Below are positions 28,544-40,209 of a DNA stretch of 64,000 nt, piece after piece; the stretch's first letter is position 1; every line of letters begins with the position of its first letter. Both the position numbers and the translations under genes were made by a program. The notes below the pieces were generated by a model. That model saw only the letters and a program-made list of their open reading frames with translations. It was not told the origin of the DNA and searched no databases. Source of the DNA: Globodera rostochiensis (lineage: Eukaryota; Nematoda; Chromadorea; Rhabditida; Heteroderidae); assembly GCA_018350325.1 (NCBI GenBank), contig JAEVLN010000030.1, forward strand, positions 620,001-684,000, in the 5' to 3' direction.

Positions 28544-29049
28544 AAATTTAGGAAACATTTACTTTTCGCAATTTTAGTTAATGATTCCGTCCCGCAGAAT
28601 GAGAAGACAAAATGAAAATGAATCTCGGTTGGACATGAAGAATGATTTTTTTCCGATTTCTACTGCATTCCTGCGGCGATTAAATCAGCTTGCTAATGGA
28701 CTTCCGCTGACACTCCCGATCGTGAGAGCGGCAATTGAATGAGAAAGTGTTGAAGCGACTAAAGGCCAGCTCGGCCGTTCTTCTTTGAACCCTTTAGAAT
28801 GCTGGGAAAGCAATCTGATCACCAACTTTTCGACTTTGATCTCCTGACTTGGTCAATTTTAAGTGACCTTTAGTTTTTGTACCCGAGTCTTGACCGGTTT
28901 TCTGAGTTTTTGTTTTGAGTAAAATGATTGGCTGCTTCTGGCCCTCAGGTCAGTTTAATTCATCTCCCGATGATGCTTTTACCATTTTCTGACTATTGGT
29001 CGTCCCTTTGGACGTTTTAGTCCGGACTCAAATGACCGAACTTGTTTGA

Positions 29050-29330
29050 CTTTCATAGGCCCCTTTAGTTTTTTAGACCGGGCAATTATTGACGGCACTT
29101 TTTCTCAAGGTCCCTTTAGTTTGTACTAGACCGGACAACAATCACGACTCCATTTATTTTTTCCAAAGCCCCTTTAGCTTTCACTAGCCCAGGCAATAAT
29201 TGACAGCAAATTTTATTTTTCTTGAGAGAAGCCCCTTTAGTTTGTACTAGTCCGGGCATTAGCTTTTCGAACTCCATTTTCGGCATGGCCTCTTTAGTTT
29301 TTCACTAGTCCAGGCAACAAATTCACAATT
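29050..29330. repeat. Leader tandem repeat of copy B
   Basis: Same CCCTTTAGTTT...ACTAG...CCGGGCA units as 3225-3640, but with about four units instead of six. Confidence 0.65.
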
Positions 29331-29473
29331 CAATCATTTCTCCGTGCACATTTACTGCTTCAAGCCCGCAGGCTAGGGGTACCCCGTTTTTTCTCGGCCG
29401 GCACTTCATCCTCTGCCCTCGTTGTTGTGCCGATGGACCTTTTCCCAAAAAGGGGAACCATCCGGTGCTACCA

Positions 29474-29829
29474 GTGAGGGAAGCGCACTGTGCCCCCCAG
29501 ATTGAGCACCGTTCACCGTTGACTCCCCGGATGGAATTGGGGGAAGGGAAAAGATGGGGAGGATGCCCGGGCCCGGGGCATTGGTGATGGATTCGCCCAA
29601 CTCTCCGATCCAGCACTGACGATAGAGTTTATTCCGTCCTGCTCAACGACCGATGGAACAAGGACAGAGGGATGAAGACTGATCGCTGGGGGAAAGGAGA
29701 GGAACAGGATGAAGCAATGTGGGCGGGGACATTGTTGAAATGAATAAATGTGATCAATACCCGGGGTAAAGTCCAGCAGTTCTTTGAGGGGTGAGATTGA
29801 ATGGAAAATGCCGACCGGAAACCCTTACA
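29474..29829 (-). repeat. 5' LTR of copy B
   Basis: 356 bp, reads as identical to 25071-25426. Transcription would start here on the minus strand. Confidence 0.9.
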
Positions 29830-29834
29830 ATATA

Positions 29835-30481
29835 AAAAATAATATTTTCAAATAATTAGGGCTCTAACTATTTTTAGCATAATTATGCGGTCACGTAGAC
29901 GCTTTCTATTTCGTCGACGGTTCAATAACAATTGGACCCTCGATTTTAAAAATTGGAAATGTCGTTATTTTCAGAAATGTCTTTATAAATGAGCATTTAG
30001 ATTCAAGACATTTTTCGGTGGCGCCTATGGCCCGCCGACTCCTACCACCCGAGTAAAGAAAGCAGTGTTCGCAAAAAAATGGATTTTTAAAATTTGAATA
30101 TCAAATTGCTGGTATTTCCTTGAAATAACATTTTGTCCTTGAAATTATCTTTGCCGGATCGCAACCTTGGTTTAATCTTTATGTAAGCAGCATAAACTAA
30201 ATGTTTGGAAGAAAACAAAAAAGTTAAACGCAGAAAAGTTCGAAAAACTGTAAAAATCTCAACTTTTGGCAGTTTAACAAAAATAACTTCTTGAATGCTT
30301 TGATACATATAGTGAGTCTAACCTAAAACTTTTGAGATATTAAAATTAATCGAGGAAATTTTGCCAAGATTTTATTCATTCGTGTCTTTTGTTCCAATGT
30401 TGGCCTTTTTCAATTATGTGTTTTTCTGGCTTCATCACTTGGCATTATGATTGTATGTTGGCATTAAGCCTTCAGGGAATT
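29835..30481. other. Intergenic DNA
   Basis: AT-rich, with a copy of the GC-rich palindromic motif near 30014-30046. The minus-strand ORF at 30087-30308 has no recognisable domain. Confidence 0.5.
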
Positions 30482-31632
30482 TCAACAATTTTGCACTGGC
30501 AAATTTAATGGCACAAGTATCAAGTGCCTAAAATCACCCTTCTCATGCGGCTGAGTCATGATAGGCTCCGCTGGAAGCGTGAACTGTGCATTCCCATTAT
30601 CTTCACCCTTTGCACCATAAGAGCACACGCAGGCAACATTGCTCAATCGGGTCCCCTTCTCGGCCTTCTCTTTAGCGCGTTCGGCACACAATTTTTTGTT
30701 TTGCTCCCTTTCGCATCGCCAAATAATTTGAGCAAATTTTATAACTTCATCTTAAAATTTTAAAGTGTTGGCGTTATACCCTGTTTAAGCATCAGTTTCG
30801 GTTCAAGTTGAACCAAAAACATGTGCGACTTAGGTACACGAGTTCAAAAATGTGGGAAATCGTGGCCATTTTTTAAGCCTTTAATTTAATGTAAAATTGC
30901 TTGAACAATCATTAAATGCAAAATTTTGAGAATTCTTTTTAACGGGGGTGGGGGGGGGGGGTCGGTGGTGCCCGATATGCGCCACCAAGAAAATTTTTAA
31001 TTTTTGACTCAATTTGTTAAATTTGCATCAAAGTTTTAAAAAATGGCCGTATCTTTTGAAACTTTTTAGAAATGGGAGAGGCCCGGCGGCGTCGACAAGC
31101 GCCACCAAATTTTTTTTAGAAGATTTTACAAGAGTTTTAAGAAAATTGGGCCAAATATTGGCGAAATGTTTACTAATTTTTAAAAATATATACATTAAAT
31201 TGGGATTAAATGGTAAAACATCGAATTCGAGGCAGAAACGGGGCAAAAACGTGGCACTCAACCCCAAAACGGGGTGAATGCCACGTTTCCGGGGCAACAT
31301 CCAAGCGGAGTGTCCGACCCGGTATCCTCGGTTTAGGAGCACGAATTTCTGATTATGCCACTCACCACCCCATAGCGATACAACAAAAAAATGACACCAT
31401 CACTGACCAGTTGTGCAGGTCACAGCCACACAGTATTGTGCATTTGGTTCGTCAATGCATTCTTCGGCTTGGGCTTGCTTTTGGCCAGTCAGCCGAGACT
31501 CGTAGCCCTGTTTGCACTCGAGACCTTTTGAATCAAATAGTATTTTGAATTAATAGAATAAAAAACAAAATCACCGAACAGATTCTCATGCTTTTGAGCG
31601 AAGATTACAAGCAGAAAAAACAATGACAACAT
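30482..31632 (-). CDS. Secreted Ly6/uPAR-like cysteine-rich protein, member 1
   Basis: Three exons: 31632-31575, 31524-31408 and 30750-30482, in phase, 147 aa. Introns of 50 and 657 bp fall at the same codon phase as in the paralogs. Exon 1 encodes a signal peptide (MLSLFFLLVIFA). Exon 2 gives LECKQGY, then a C...AQYCVAVTCTTG pattern. Exon 3 gives IIWRC, then VACVCSYGAKGEDNGNAQFTLP. The cysteine pattern (C, C, YC, C, C, C, CxC) resembles Ly6/uPAR three-finger or nematode ET-module domains. It is probably extracellular; target unknown. Exon 3 has no obvious GPI tail, unlike member 3. The 657-bp intron contains a GC-palindrome repeat. Confidence 0.72.
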
Positions 31633-32131
31633 TGAAAATATTTATTTTATCTGGGAATTGTCATTGGGATAATAAATTGTATTCTAAACCAATTGAGCCT
31701 CTCCTGAATAATGCAAGCAAATATTTTTTCCCCAATCAAAACTCTCATCACAATTGATGTACAAACCAGCGAATGTTTGGGTGATTCATTGGAAAGAATC
31801 GATGGGTTTTCTGAATTTATGTAAACGCTTAAATTCAAAACAAAACAATCTATATAAGACAATAATTAAATAAAATTAATTCTCCAATTTCCCCCGAACC
31901 CTGAGCCCAAAAAAGAGGTCGTCCCCGACCCCCGACATGGTTAACCCAAAGGCCTCCCAAACAATTTCTAAACATTCCCCGACCCCCGACCCCACAATTT
32001 GTTCGTCCCCGACCCCCGACTTTTCCGCCCCCGAGGGGTCGGGACCAACCCTACTCCAAATACAAGAAATTTTTACTTCAAAGAAATCAATTTCTTAAGG
32101 AAAATTAAATTAAATACAATTTAAGAATTGC

Positions 32132-32358
32132 AACTCTAGAGCATATTGATCGATTCTATAAAAAAGAATAAAATAAATAATCCTTCACATTAAAAATTTT
32201 GTTTAAGTATTTACTTTAATTCTAATATTAAACCATTTTATTTTTAAAAATAATAAACGCTGAAACTCTAGAGCATATTGATCGATTCTATAAAAAAGAA
32301 TAAAATAAATAATCCTTTAATATTAAACCATTTTATTTTTAAAAATAATAAACGCTGA
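32132..32358. repeat. Direct tandem duplication
   Basis: A 132-bp unit starting AACTCTAGAGCATATTGATC (32132-32263) is repeated from 32264, with a 35-40 bp internal deletion in the second copy. Confidence 0.8.
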
Positions 32359-32557
32359 ATCATCTGATAGGCCAACCGTTATTCCATCCAAATCGCATCG
32401 TGAGAACAGTTTTTTAAAATTAATTCAATCACTATTACTGCCAAATGAGTGCAATAAAAAAATAAAAATTTTTAACGGTTCCGTATTTCATTCATTATAT
32501 AGAAATATTAGCATTTGGTTGACCAAAATGAATACACAATATATTATTTTACAGAAA

Positions 32558-33368
32558 ATGGAGTTAATTGGAACTTTGTGCATTTTGTTTGTGATCTTGA
32601 TTTGTCTGCACCAATGCTCTGGTAACATCACCTTTAACAATAAAAATAATTTAAATTTGTTAAGGATTAGAATGCAAAAGAGGCTATCGTGTAATCACAA
32701 GCGAAGGAGCCGCCGAAAAAGGCATCAGAACTGAACAATGCCCCTCCTTTGAGTTTCAATATTGCGTGGCTACCATTTGTACCACAGGTAAAAAAATTCT
32801 CTCAAATGTTAGAGAGAGATTTTACTAGATTATATTTGACAAAAATTTATTGGAAAGGAGCCGGAGATGCCTATGCCAATAAGGCGGACGGAAACAATTT
32901 AGAAAATTTAATTAATTTTAAGAAAATTGCTTAAAAATTTCACAAAAATTTATATTTTTGTTCAATTTTTGAAAAATGGACTTTTGGTCAAGGTGCGATG
33001 ACTTTAAAAAAATTAATGATTGTAGAAATTGTTTTAAAGCAGTTTATAGAAAATGAGCCTGGCATAAAACAAAAAATTAATAGCCGGAAGTTGAAATGGG
33101 AGTTTGATTAAGCGCGATCTTCGGGAAGAAGCTCAATAATTATGTAAATGTGGTTGCAATTAAATTTCCAGTTGGTGAGCGAGCACTTTCATCCATTGTT
33201 TGGGGATGTTATTTGCATAACGACGAAGCAAGCTGTGCTAATTACACCACAATGAGCATGATCGACAAAACTAAACTCAAAAATATTCGCTGCTATTGCG
33301 AGTTTGGCGAAATTGGAAAGGATCTGGCAAATGAGCAGTTTTTGCTACCAACGGGTTGGCGCAGATAA
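32558..33368 (+). CDS. Secreted Ly6/uPAR-like cysteine-rich protein, member 2
   Basis: Exons 32558-32621, 32665-32787 and 33172-33368, 127 aa, in phase. An in-frame ATG at 32528 would add ten residues. Introns are 43 and 384 bp. Exon 1 is a signal peptide (ELIGTLCILFVILICLHQC). Exon 2 carries LECKRGY and FQYCVATICTTG. Exon 3 carries IVWGCYLHNDEASC, then IRCYCEFGEIGKDLANEQFLLP. Cysteine order and intron phases equal those of member 1, which proves common descent. A secreted or surface role is inferred; with no recognised ligand I assign no function. Confidence 0.75.
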
Positions 33369-33509
33369 CCGAAAAAAACAAAAATTTTTGATCATGCTGG
33401 GTCATTGGCAGAGATGCCTTGGTCCTAGACCGCTTTCTTCAAAGTCGAATATGGAACCGGAGCTGCTTCGGAACCGGTTCTGGGACGGATAATTGTTTGA
33501 GTTTGAACT

Positions 33510-33695
33510 AGGGTTGCAGCCGGACGGGGAAAACCGGGGATGCCCGGCCATTCTCATTCCCGTCCCCTGGTTTGCCCATTCCCGAAAACGGAGATCCCCG
33601 GTCCTCATCCCCGCCGGGGAGGGAGATGAAAATGCACTTCCAAAATGGATTTTGCCTATCCCCGTACGGTTTGGCCGAGACATCAATTTCACGGG
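33510..33695. repeat. GC-rich GGGGATG/CATCCCC repeat
   Basis: This block of CCGGGGATGCCC, CATTCCCG and ATCCCCGG words occurs again, more strongly, at 57215-57362 and 63860-63990 in the opposite orientation. It begins after AGGGTTGCAG and is probably a hAT-type MITE. Confidence 0.55.
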
Positions 33696-33804
33696 TGTAG
33701 TCATTTTAATACATAATTGATGTCATTTATCATTTTTAATCACTTCGGGAGTTGTAATTTTGTTTTTGTTTTTTCGTTTTATCTCGGTATTTTTTATTAA
33801 AAAG

Positions 33805-34923
33805 ATCACATCAAGTGTCTGAGTGGGGTTTTTAACGTGAAAGGATACGGTAGCACTGTTGTTAAAAATTGCACGAAAGAAGCCCAGTATTGTTACACGG
33901 CAAGCTGTGAATCAGGTATTTGATTTTTGTGCTAACCAAATACCTAAATTCTAATAAAAATATTAAAAAAGACAATTTAAATACTATTTAAGCTTTGTCT
34001 GTTGTCTTTTAATACAGATAATAATTCCGCTGCCATGCTGTGGGGTTGCCGTTCGCAAGACGAAAGCTGCACTGCCATTGCAGCTAAAGAAGCTGCAATC
34101 TTGAAGCATTCTTTGCGTTGCCAATGCGTTTTTGGAGAAGAGGGCGTCGAATTGTCCAACGAAAATGTCACGCTTCCGATACCGCCAGTTTTCATTGATA
34201 TTGAAGCCACCAACATGGACTCTTGTAATAAGTTCATTGTTCTCCTTTATATTATTAAGACATTTCATGAAATTTCTCTAGTCATTACTAGAGTTGAGAT
34301 TTTCAAATTTTAAATTTTGCGACAGGGTTTGACGTGGGTGTTTTTTTTGAAAATAAGTCCAGATTTGGCCATTTTTAATCCATATTTTAGGCATTTTCCC
34401 GAAATTTCTTAACAAAAATTCAATAGAAACAAAAATTATGCCCCCCTAAAGCTAATTTGATATTTTTATTTTACAAAATATGTTAGCAGCAATTATGATA
34501 GGTAAAGCGATTCATTTTTGCTTTTAATACCGTTTGGGAAATTGCACTTCCTTTTTTGCATAGAGCTTACTAATTAAATATTGAGCAAACTAATTCTATC
34601 TGAGCTAACTTCTTGAAGTTTGAAAGTAGTCTGGAAATTTAAATTTAACTTAAAATGAGCAAAAATGCTCAACATAATTTTTGAATTCAATGTCTCCTGG
34701 CGAAAGGGCTAAACGGTACTAAAATGCAAAAATAAATGTTGTGTAATTGGTAAAATTGGCGAATTTTGAATGGATTTGGTCAGTTAACGCAAATTCCATT
34801 TCTAATAATTACGTTACAGCAAGTCCTGACATCCGTCTCATTGGTGAAATCAATCGTATTTTGCTGCTGCTGCTTGGTACATGTTTGCATTACTTAAATT
34901 TATTTTCCAAAAATCACAATTAG
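33805..34923 (+). CDS. Ly6/uPAR-like cysteine-rich protein, member 3, likely GPI-anchored (5' exon not found)
   Basis: Recognised exons are 33805-33915, 34018-34224 and 34820-34923, all in phase with each other and with the paralogs. Exon 2 gives IKCLSG and AQYCYTASCESG. Exon 3 gives AAMLWGCRSQDESC and LRCQCVFGEEGVELSNENVTLP. The last exon gives a hydrophobic tail (INRILLLLLGTCL) typical of a GPI signal. The signal-peptide exon is not visible; a candidate ending at 33786 would need an 18-bp intron, too short. A GC-rich repeat (33510-33695) sits where the first exon would be expected, so the gene may be 5'-truncated. Confidence 0.6.
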
Positions 34924-37665
34924 ACAATTTTCGTTTTCGTTTTTGATTACTCTAAACAAATTATAAATTTAATTTTATATAAATATTTTTTAAACGGAAA
35001 ATTGCATCTTGGGACTGAAATGTCAAAGGTTCTAAAGACTATAAAAACACAAAATCACACTGAAAAATACTGCTTTACTTTTTTTGCTTCTAATGCTCGC
35101 TATTGGCGGCCCGTTACGCGAAGTGTGGAGCCTATAAAAGGTGTCAGGACTGTGTATCGTATCGTATCGTATTTTGGCTAAAAATCACGCGTATCAAAAT
35201 TTTTGACCTGACCTGGACCCCAGATTTGGGAGGGGGGTCGGGGAGAAAATTTTTGAATTTTTTTACTCAATTTGTTAAGAGTCAAACAAAAGTCCCCCCT
35301 ATGGTTTTTTTTTGAAAAAACATTTCGGGGGGGGGGCATGCCCCTACTCCTGCCCCCTTCATATGCACCTGCCTAAAACTAAAAATTACCGCATTTTTAA
35401 AATTTTCGGTTAAAAATTTCTTAACAAATTGAGTCAAAAATTCAAAATTTTCTCGGCGGCGCCTATCGGCACCCCCGACCCCCCGTTCTGCCCCACAGAA
35501 TTTATGAAAAAATTTGCATTCTCATTGGGAATTTTATAAGAATTAAAATGAAAAAAAACTGAAAATTTCTACCGAAAATTTTTTTTTTGAATTTTGAACA
35601 CAGCTAGAAAAAATATCGAATCGTATCGTATCGTACTCGTAAATATCGTAATTTTGGGGTGTATCGTAAAAAAATCGTATCGTATTCTGGTGTATCGTAA
35701 TATCGTATCTCGTGTATCGTATTTTGATTAGACGATATCGACTGGCATGACGTTTCGGTACTGGGTTCTAAAAGTTGCCAAAAGGGCCCTTTATATGGTT
35801 TTCGGGGCCGTTGAATCCGAATCTCACCTCGTTTCGACCTATTCCAAATTCAAACAATTTTTTGAAAATTTAGAGCTCAAAATCTTCAAAAGAATAAGGA
35901 TATTTCCGTTCTGGCGCTAATTTCACTCGTTTCCCTACTTGCGCCACGCCACAGATCGATTTGTCTCGTCAATAACTGTTGATTAAAACCAAATTTGTGG
36001 AGATTTGGACCACAACAAAACCCAAAATTGAAGTTAATTAAAGTTTGTAACCACAGAACGGAAAAGTACCTTCATTCTTTTTGAAAATTTTGACCGCGTA
36101 AATAATTTTTGGAAATTTTAAATTTTCGAAAAAGATTCAACGCCACCGAAAACCCTACTAAAGACTCTTTTGGCAACTTTAAAAACTTAGTGTTGAAAAG
36201 TCAAATGTCAAAACGCCCTTTATCCGTTTAAAGACGGGAGCGCCAAAAATGATGGAATATTTCTTAAGCAGTTTTGGGTGATTTGAAGTCTGGAAAGCAA
36301 TTTTACCATTCAGTTAACCTTTGCAAAAGCTATTTATCCTGAAAATGCGTTCCTATTTATTCGTAAATAATGTCATTAGTCTTTGCAGGAATGGTGCCTT
36401 TCCATGCCATGTTTGCTTACCATATCTTCGGCATTGTTTGAGGGATTAAACTTGATGAAAAAGTGAAGAAATGATAAAAGGATGTATCCCAAACTTCGGG
36501 AATTGCAAAAATTTTGAATAAATTAAAAAATTGCCTAATTTTTACAATTTGCTTAGCGGAATGTTAACTTTATGATCTTAACCACTTAAAGTGTGTACAA
36601 CAGCCGTATTATTTAATAAAAATTTACTTTTGGACACACATCGTTTTGTTTTAAAAGGGCAATATTGGTAATGAGATGGAAATGCTTAAGAAATTTTTTA
36701 TGGTGACAAACCGGATTTCATTGGGCAAAATCCTGAGTGTGCATTTTTTTAAATTATCATAAATTTTTATTCAGTGAAGCCACATACATAACAATTGCTT
36801 TTTTAAAGGTCTTTTTTTGATTAAATAATTAATGGAACATTGGCTGGTCTGTGTGATAAAAAACTTGCAGTAGCAATGAAAAAATATAGTTATGGTTAAA
36901 TGTAAGGTTGTCTCTCCGACCCCGTCCCCGATCGCAAATTTGGGCCATTTTTGGAGCTTTTCGCGACGACGCCGTCGGACCCTTCAATCGTATTTCAGAA
37001 ATTTAGCGAAAAGTGCGTTAATTATTATTTGTAGAGACCGGCAACTCAGCCCAAACAAAATTTTGTACAAAATTTTTTGGGGTTCTTTTGGTTTTGGTTT
37101 CTTTTGGGTTTTGCTCAATTTGACCAAAACCAAAACCAAATTTTTGGTTTTTTTTTGTACAAAAAACCCCAAAAAATCTTTGGTTTTTGGTTTTGGTCCG
37201 GACTCTAATTCTTGGATTTTCCTGACAGTTTTGGGTAAGAATTCCGGTTTCCGGACACTAATTTTGGCTCTAATGTTAAGACAGTCCACTCCCAAAAATC
37301 CTGACCCCGCAATTCTCAACCCCGGCGTCTGTTTACAACTGTAGTTTATTCGTAATTTTATTTTATTCGTTTAATTGTTCTTTTTATTTGGATGACAATA
37401 AAAAATTTCTATAATTTATTCCATTTTTTAATGTTAACAAATTTTTCGTATGCTAACAGCAATCGCATTCTGTGTTTATCCAATGTGATTCATCATTTAA
37501 TTATGGGAAATCAAAATATTTAGAATGCATTTCAGTTTTACAGTTCTTCGTTTATTTAAACAAATAAAGCGCATTGCTTAATAAGAGAAAAATATTTAAT
37601 TTTATTTTATTTTATTTCTACTTTTGGTATTGATTTAGTTCTGAACATCCGCGGCTAAACTAAAA
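34924..37665. other. Intergenic repeats and low-complexity DNA
   Basis: No gene is supported. Contents: a TATCG-rich block (35150-35175 and 35615-35720), which looks like the two ends of a degraded element, with a GC palindrome at about 35454 inside; and a block of ACCAAAACCAAAA words at 37080-37200. Confidence 0.5.
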
Positions 37666-38157
37666 ATGTTCGGAGGGCGATGCCTCATCTTTAACCTCAC
37701 CCTGCTCCTAATTCTTCGATCAACACTGCTCGATCCAGGCTTGGTAGTGCGGGAACATCAAATAATGGCGTACGACCAGGACGAGAACCCGCAAAAGTTG
37801 GAAAGAATGGCGACGATCCTTGATGCTAGCGTAAAAGCAGGAACAATATTTGGAGCTGCTGTTGGAGCAACCGTAGGAATGGCTACGACTGCTGTAGCTA
37901 CAACGGGGGCTGCAATTGGTGGTCCTGTTGGGTTTCTGGTAGGATTGGCTGCGGGTGTTGCGGGTGGAATGGTTTACTGGGGCGCTGAAAAATTGTGGTG
38001 CTCAACTCGGTGTTCAAAAAATCTCGCATGTGTCATTCGGGAAGGTGCAAACCATGTTTGCTGTTCGGCTGGATTTAAACGGCAGTGTTTCAACGACTGG
38101 GAGGAGGTAAATGTGTGCGGTATCGATGTCAGCAGCAATGATTCGCCGGTTTTATGA
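37666..38157 (+). CDS. Putative secreted glycine-zipper, cysteine-rich protein
   Basis: A single-exon ORF of 163 aa with markedly higher GC than its surroundings, which supports coding. The N-terminus has a hydrophobic signal-like segment (LIFNLTLLLIL, 7-17). Residues about 55-108 are a long Gly/Ala/Thr/Val run with GxxxG spacing (AAVGATVG, AAIGGPVGFLVG, AAGVAGG), a glycine zipper suited to membrane insertion. The C-terminus carries seven cysteines (WCSTRC, C, CC, C, C). I do not recognise the family. A secreted membrane-active peptide or surface protein is possible. No intron is needed. Confidence 0.55.
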   Translation: MFGGRCLIFNLTLLLILRSTLLDPGLVVREHQIMAYDQDENPQKLERMATILDASVKAGTIFGAAVGATVGMATTAVATTGAAIGGPVGFLVGLAAGVAGGMVYWGAEKLWCSTRCSKNLACVIREGANHVCCSAGFKRQCFNDWEEVNVCGIDVSSNDSPVL

Positions 38158-38929
38158 AAATTTTCTTAAAAAATGCAATCAAAAGCGAAAAACGAACCCT
38201 TAAATATAAAACATTTTCTAACCCAAAAATGCACCACTAAAAAATAATTTTTTCGAATACCTTATGGAATGGAAGCGCCCCTGCTTATATGTGCTTTTGC
38301 TCGAAATCTTACATTTTCGTGACCCCAAAATGAGTTAAAACGCAGATTTGGGAACCCTGATAAAAAAATGCAATAGAAAACGAAATATGCATCTCACTTT
38401 GATGAACTTTTTTATTTTCCAAAAATACGCCTTTTATAATTAGGGCCGAGATTTATATTGACCAAAAAGTTGGGGGGGGGGGGTACCGAAAAAAGTCGAT
38501 TTTTAAGGGTGTATTTTTGGGGGGTTTATTGCATTTTCTTAACAATTTTTTCCGAAAATTTTTGATTTTTAAGATTGAGGCGTTATTTCCGATTCCGACA
38601 ACGGCGCGGCCAACGCCGCCTCCGATAATGCCCACTGCAAGTCTTATTTTCCTTTGGCTTAGATGCAGAGTTGGGTTTAAAATTGGGTTGTCACCCCGCG
38701 TGCGGGGTTGAGAATTGCGGGGTCGGGGTTTTTCGGGCGGGACTGTCGGGGTCGGGGTTACCCAAATCGGTCGGGGTCGAGGTTGCGGGGTTTTTTGAAA
38801 AATTTTCTTCAAAATTTTAGAGGTCAAAATTTTTTTAGAATAATTTCCGAAATTTATTGACATTAAAGCCGATAAAATTTTAATTTGCGGGGACGGGGTC
38901 GGGGTCGGCGTGACGGCGCGGCTGCATTT
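38158..38929. other. Intergenic, GC-skewed low-complexity block
   Basis: No gene is seen. GGGGTCGGGGTT-type words run from 38680 to 38920, with a poly-G tract at 38473. Related CCCCGACC words occur at 31900-32045 and 36915, suggesting one dispersed element family. Confidence 0.5.
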
Positions 38930-39740
38930 CGCCTATGTACCACTTCGCCTACACAGTCAAAATGTACCACTTCGCCTACAAAGCCAAAAAATACCACTTC
39001 GCCTACGTACCATTTCGCCTATGTACCATTTCGCCTATAAAGCTAAAAAGTACCATTTCGCCTACGAAGCTAAAAAATACCACTTTGCCTATATACCATT
39101 TCGCCTACCGACCATTTTGCCTACACAGCCAAAAAGTACCATTTCGCCTACAAATTTTAAAAATTCAATTTATTTTTTTTAATTTTCTTAACAAACGAAA
39201 GCATTTTGGTAATGCGCGAAAGCATAAAAGCTTCAAATTTTATTAACTCTGCAATTCTGTGCCCATCTCCACAAACAGTTCGGCAAATCTCAATGAAGTA
39301 ATTACTGATTTGTTTCTTCTCGAACTGTACTGTGCTTTACCGCAATGTACTGCTTCTTCTTCTTCTACTGGCCTCAACTTTGTTGCGCAACAAAATTTTC
39401 GAGATTCATTTTCGTTTATCTATAAATCAACTATGAATTATACGTGTGCTAGAATGAATTTATTCAATGCTTTTGCCCTCGATCTGACTTAATCTACCAA
39501 ATACGCCTTCAATTTGTCAAAGGAAATGTTAAAAACTGAATTTTAAAATTTATAGGCGAAGTGGTACTTTTTAGCTTTGTAGGCGAAATGGTACGTAGGC
39601 GAAGTGGTATTTTTTGGCTTTGTAGGCGAAGTGGTACTTTTTTGCTTTGTAGGCGAAATGGTACATAGGCGAAATGGTACGTAGGCGAAGTGGTACATAG
39701 GCGAAATGGTACATAGGCGAAATGGTACATAGGCGAAATG
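38930..39740. repeat. Foldback element with TTCGCCTAYGTACCA arrays at both ends
   Basis: The left arm (38930-39160) has about ten copies of a 15-16 bp unit, TTCGCCTATGTACCAC, some separated by AAAGCCAAAAAG. The right arm (39550-39740) has the inverted units. The outer edges read GGCTGCATTTCGCC and its near complement. The 390-bp middle has an ORF (39259-39492) without a known domain. Confidence 0.75.
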
Positions 39741-39744
39741 CACG

Positions 39745-40209
39745 GCAGCGGGCGTGACAACCCTAGGTCAGAATGTGTAATGAATTACAAAAATATATCC
39801 GGGTTTTGAATTTGCAAATACTTATGCCGGATTTCAGTTTTTTTATTTTTTATTGTGAGATATTGCAGTTTGTTCCGGAATGGCAAGAGGTGTCGCTGCA
39901 AGAGGCACCGGGGAAAGAAAACATTAAGGTAAATTATGTCTTGAAATTAAATTATTTAAAGCTTTTAATTTGTTAATACATAGTAGAGAATTTTAGGTAA
40001 TACTGTACCGGGTCTTTATAAAAGTGTCTGATCAGCTTAGTGTAGTTTTCTTTTTTGAGCATTATCCAAAGATGATTTTTTTGATTTTGGACGGGCCAAA
40101 ATATTACCAATGTTAAAATCAAAATATTTATAATAAAATTTTCGCACAGTGGCTAAAGAATTTAAAATCTTTTTAATTGTTCGATCTAATTATGCTTTGA
40201 CTTTATTAG
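39745..40209. other. Intergenic, one possible exon
   Basis: A short AG/GT-bounded open segment (39868-39929 plus) could be an exon of the following family member, but has none of its cysteine pattern. Otherwise nothing is seen. Confidence 0.35.

Larger units (their letters stand above)
25066..29834 (-). mobile_element. Complete but defective LTR retrotransposon (copy B) with target duplication
   Basis: Two 356-bp LTRs (25071-25426 and 29474-29829) read as identical by eye and are flanked by ATATA on both sides (25066-25070, 29830-29834). On the minus strand the 5' LTR is followed directly by a TGG-starting primer-binding site (29473 downward). A polypurine tract (minus strand AGAAAGGGGGAGC, 25427-25439) precedes the 3' LTR. 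Gag is broken, and no protease, reverse transcriptase or integrase frame is visible, so it must have moved with enzymes from elsewhere. Identical LTRs imply recent insertion of an already damaged copy. Confidence 0.92.

Noticed and set aside
33715..33786. Signal-peptide exon for Ly6-like member 3
   Set aside because: The frame fits, but the implied intron of 18 bp is too short to splice.
39259..39492. Fifth member of the Ly6-like family (LYCALPQCT phrase)
   Set aside because: Only one short phrase matches, the flanking splice sites and codon phase do not, and it lies in the middle of a foldback element.
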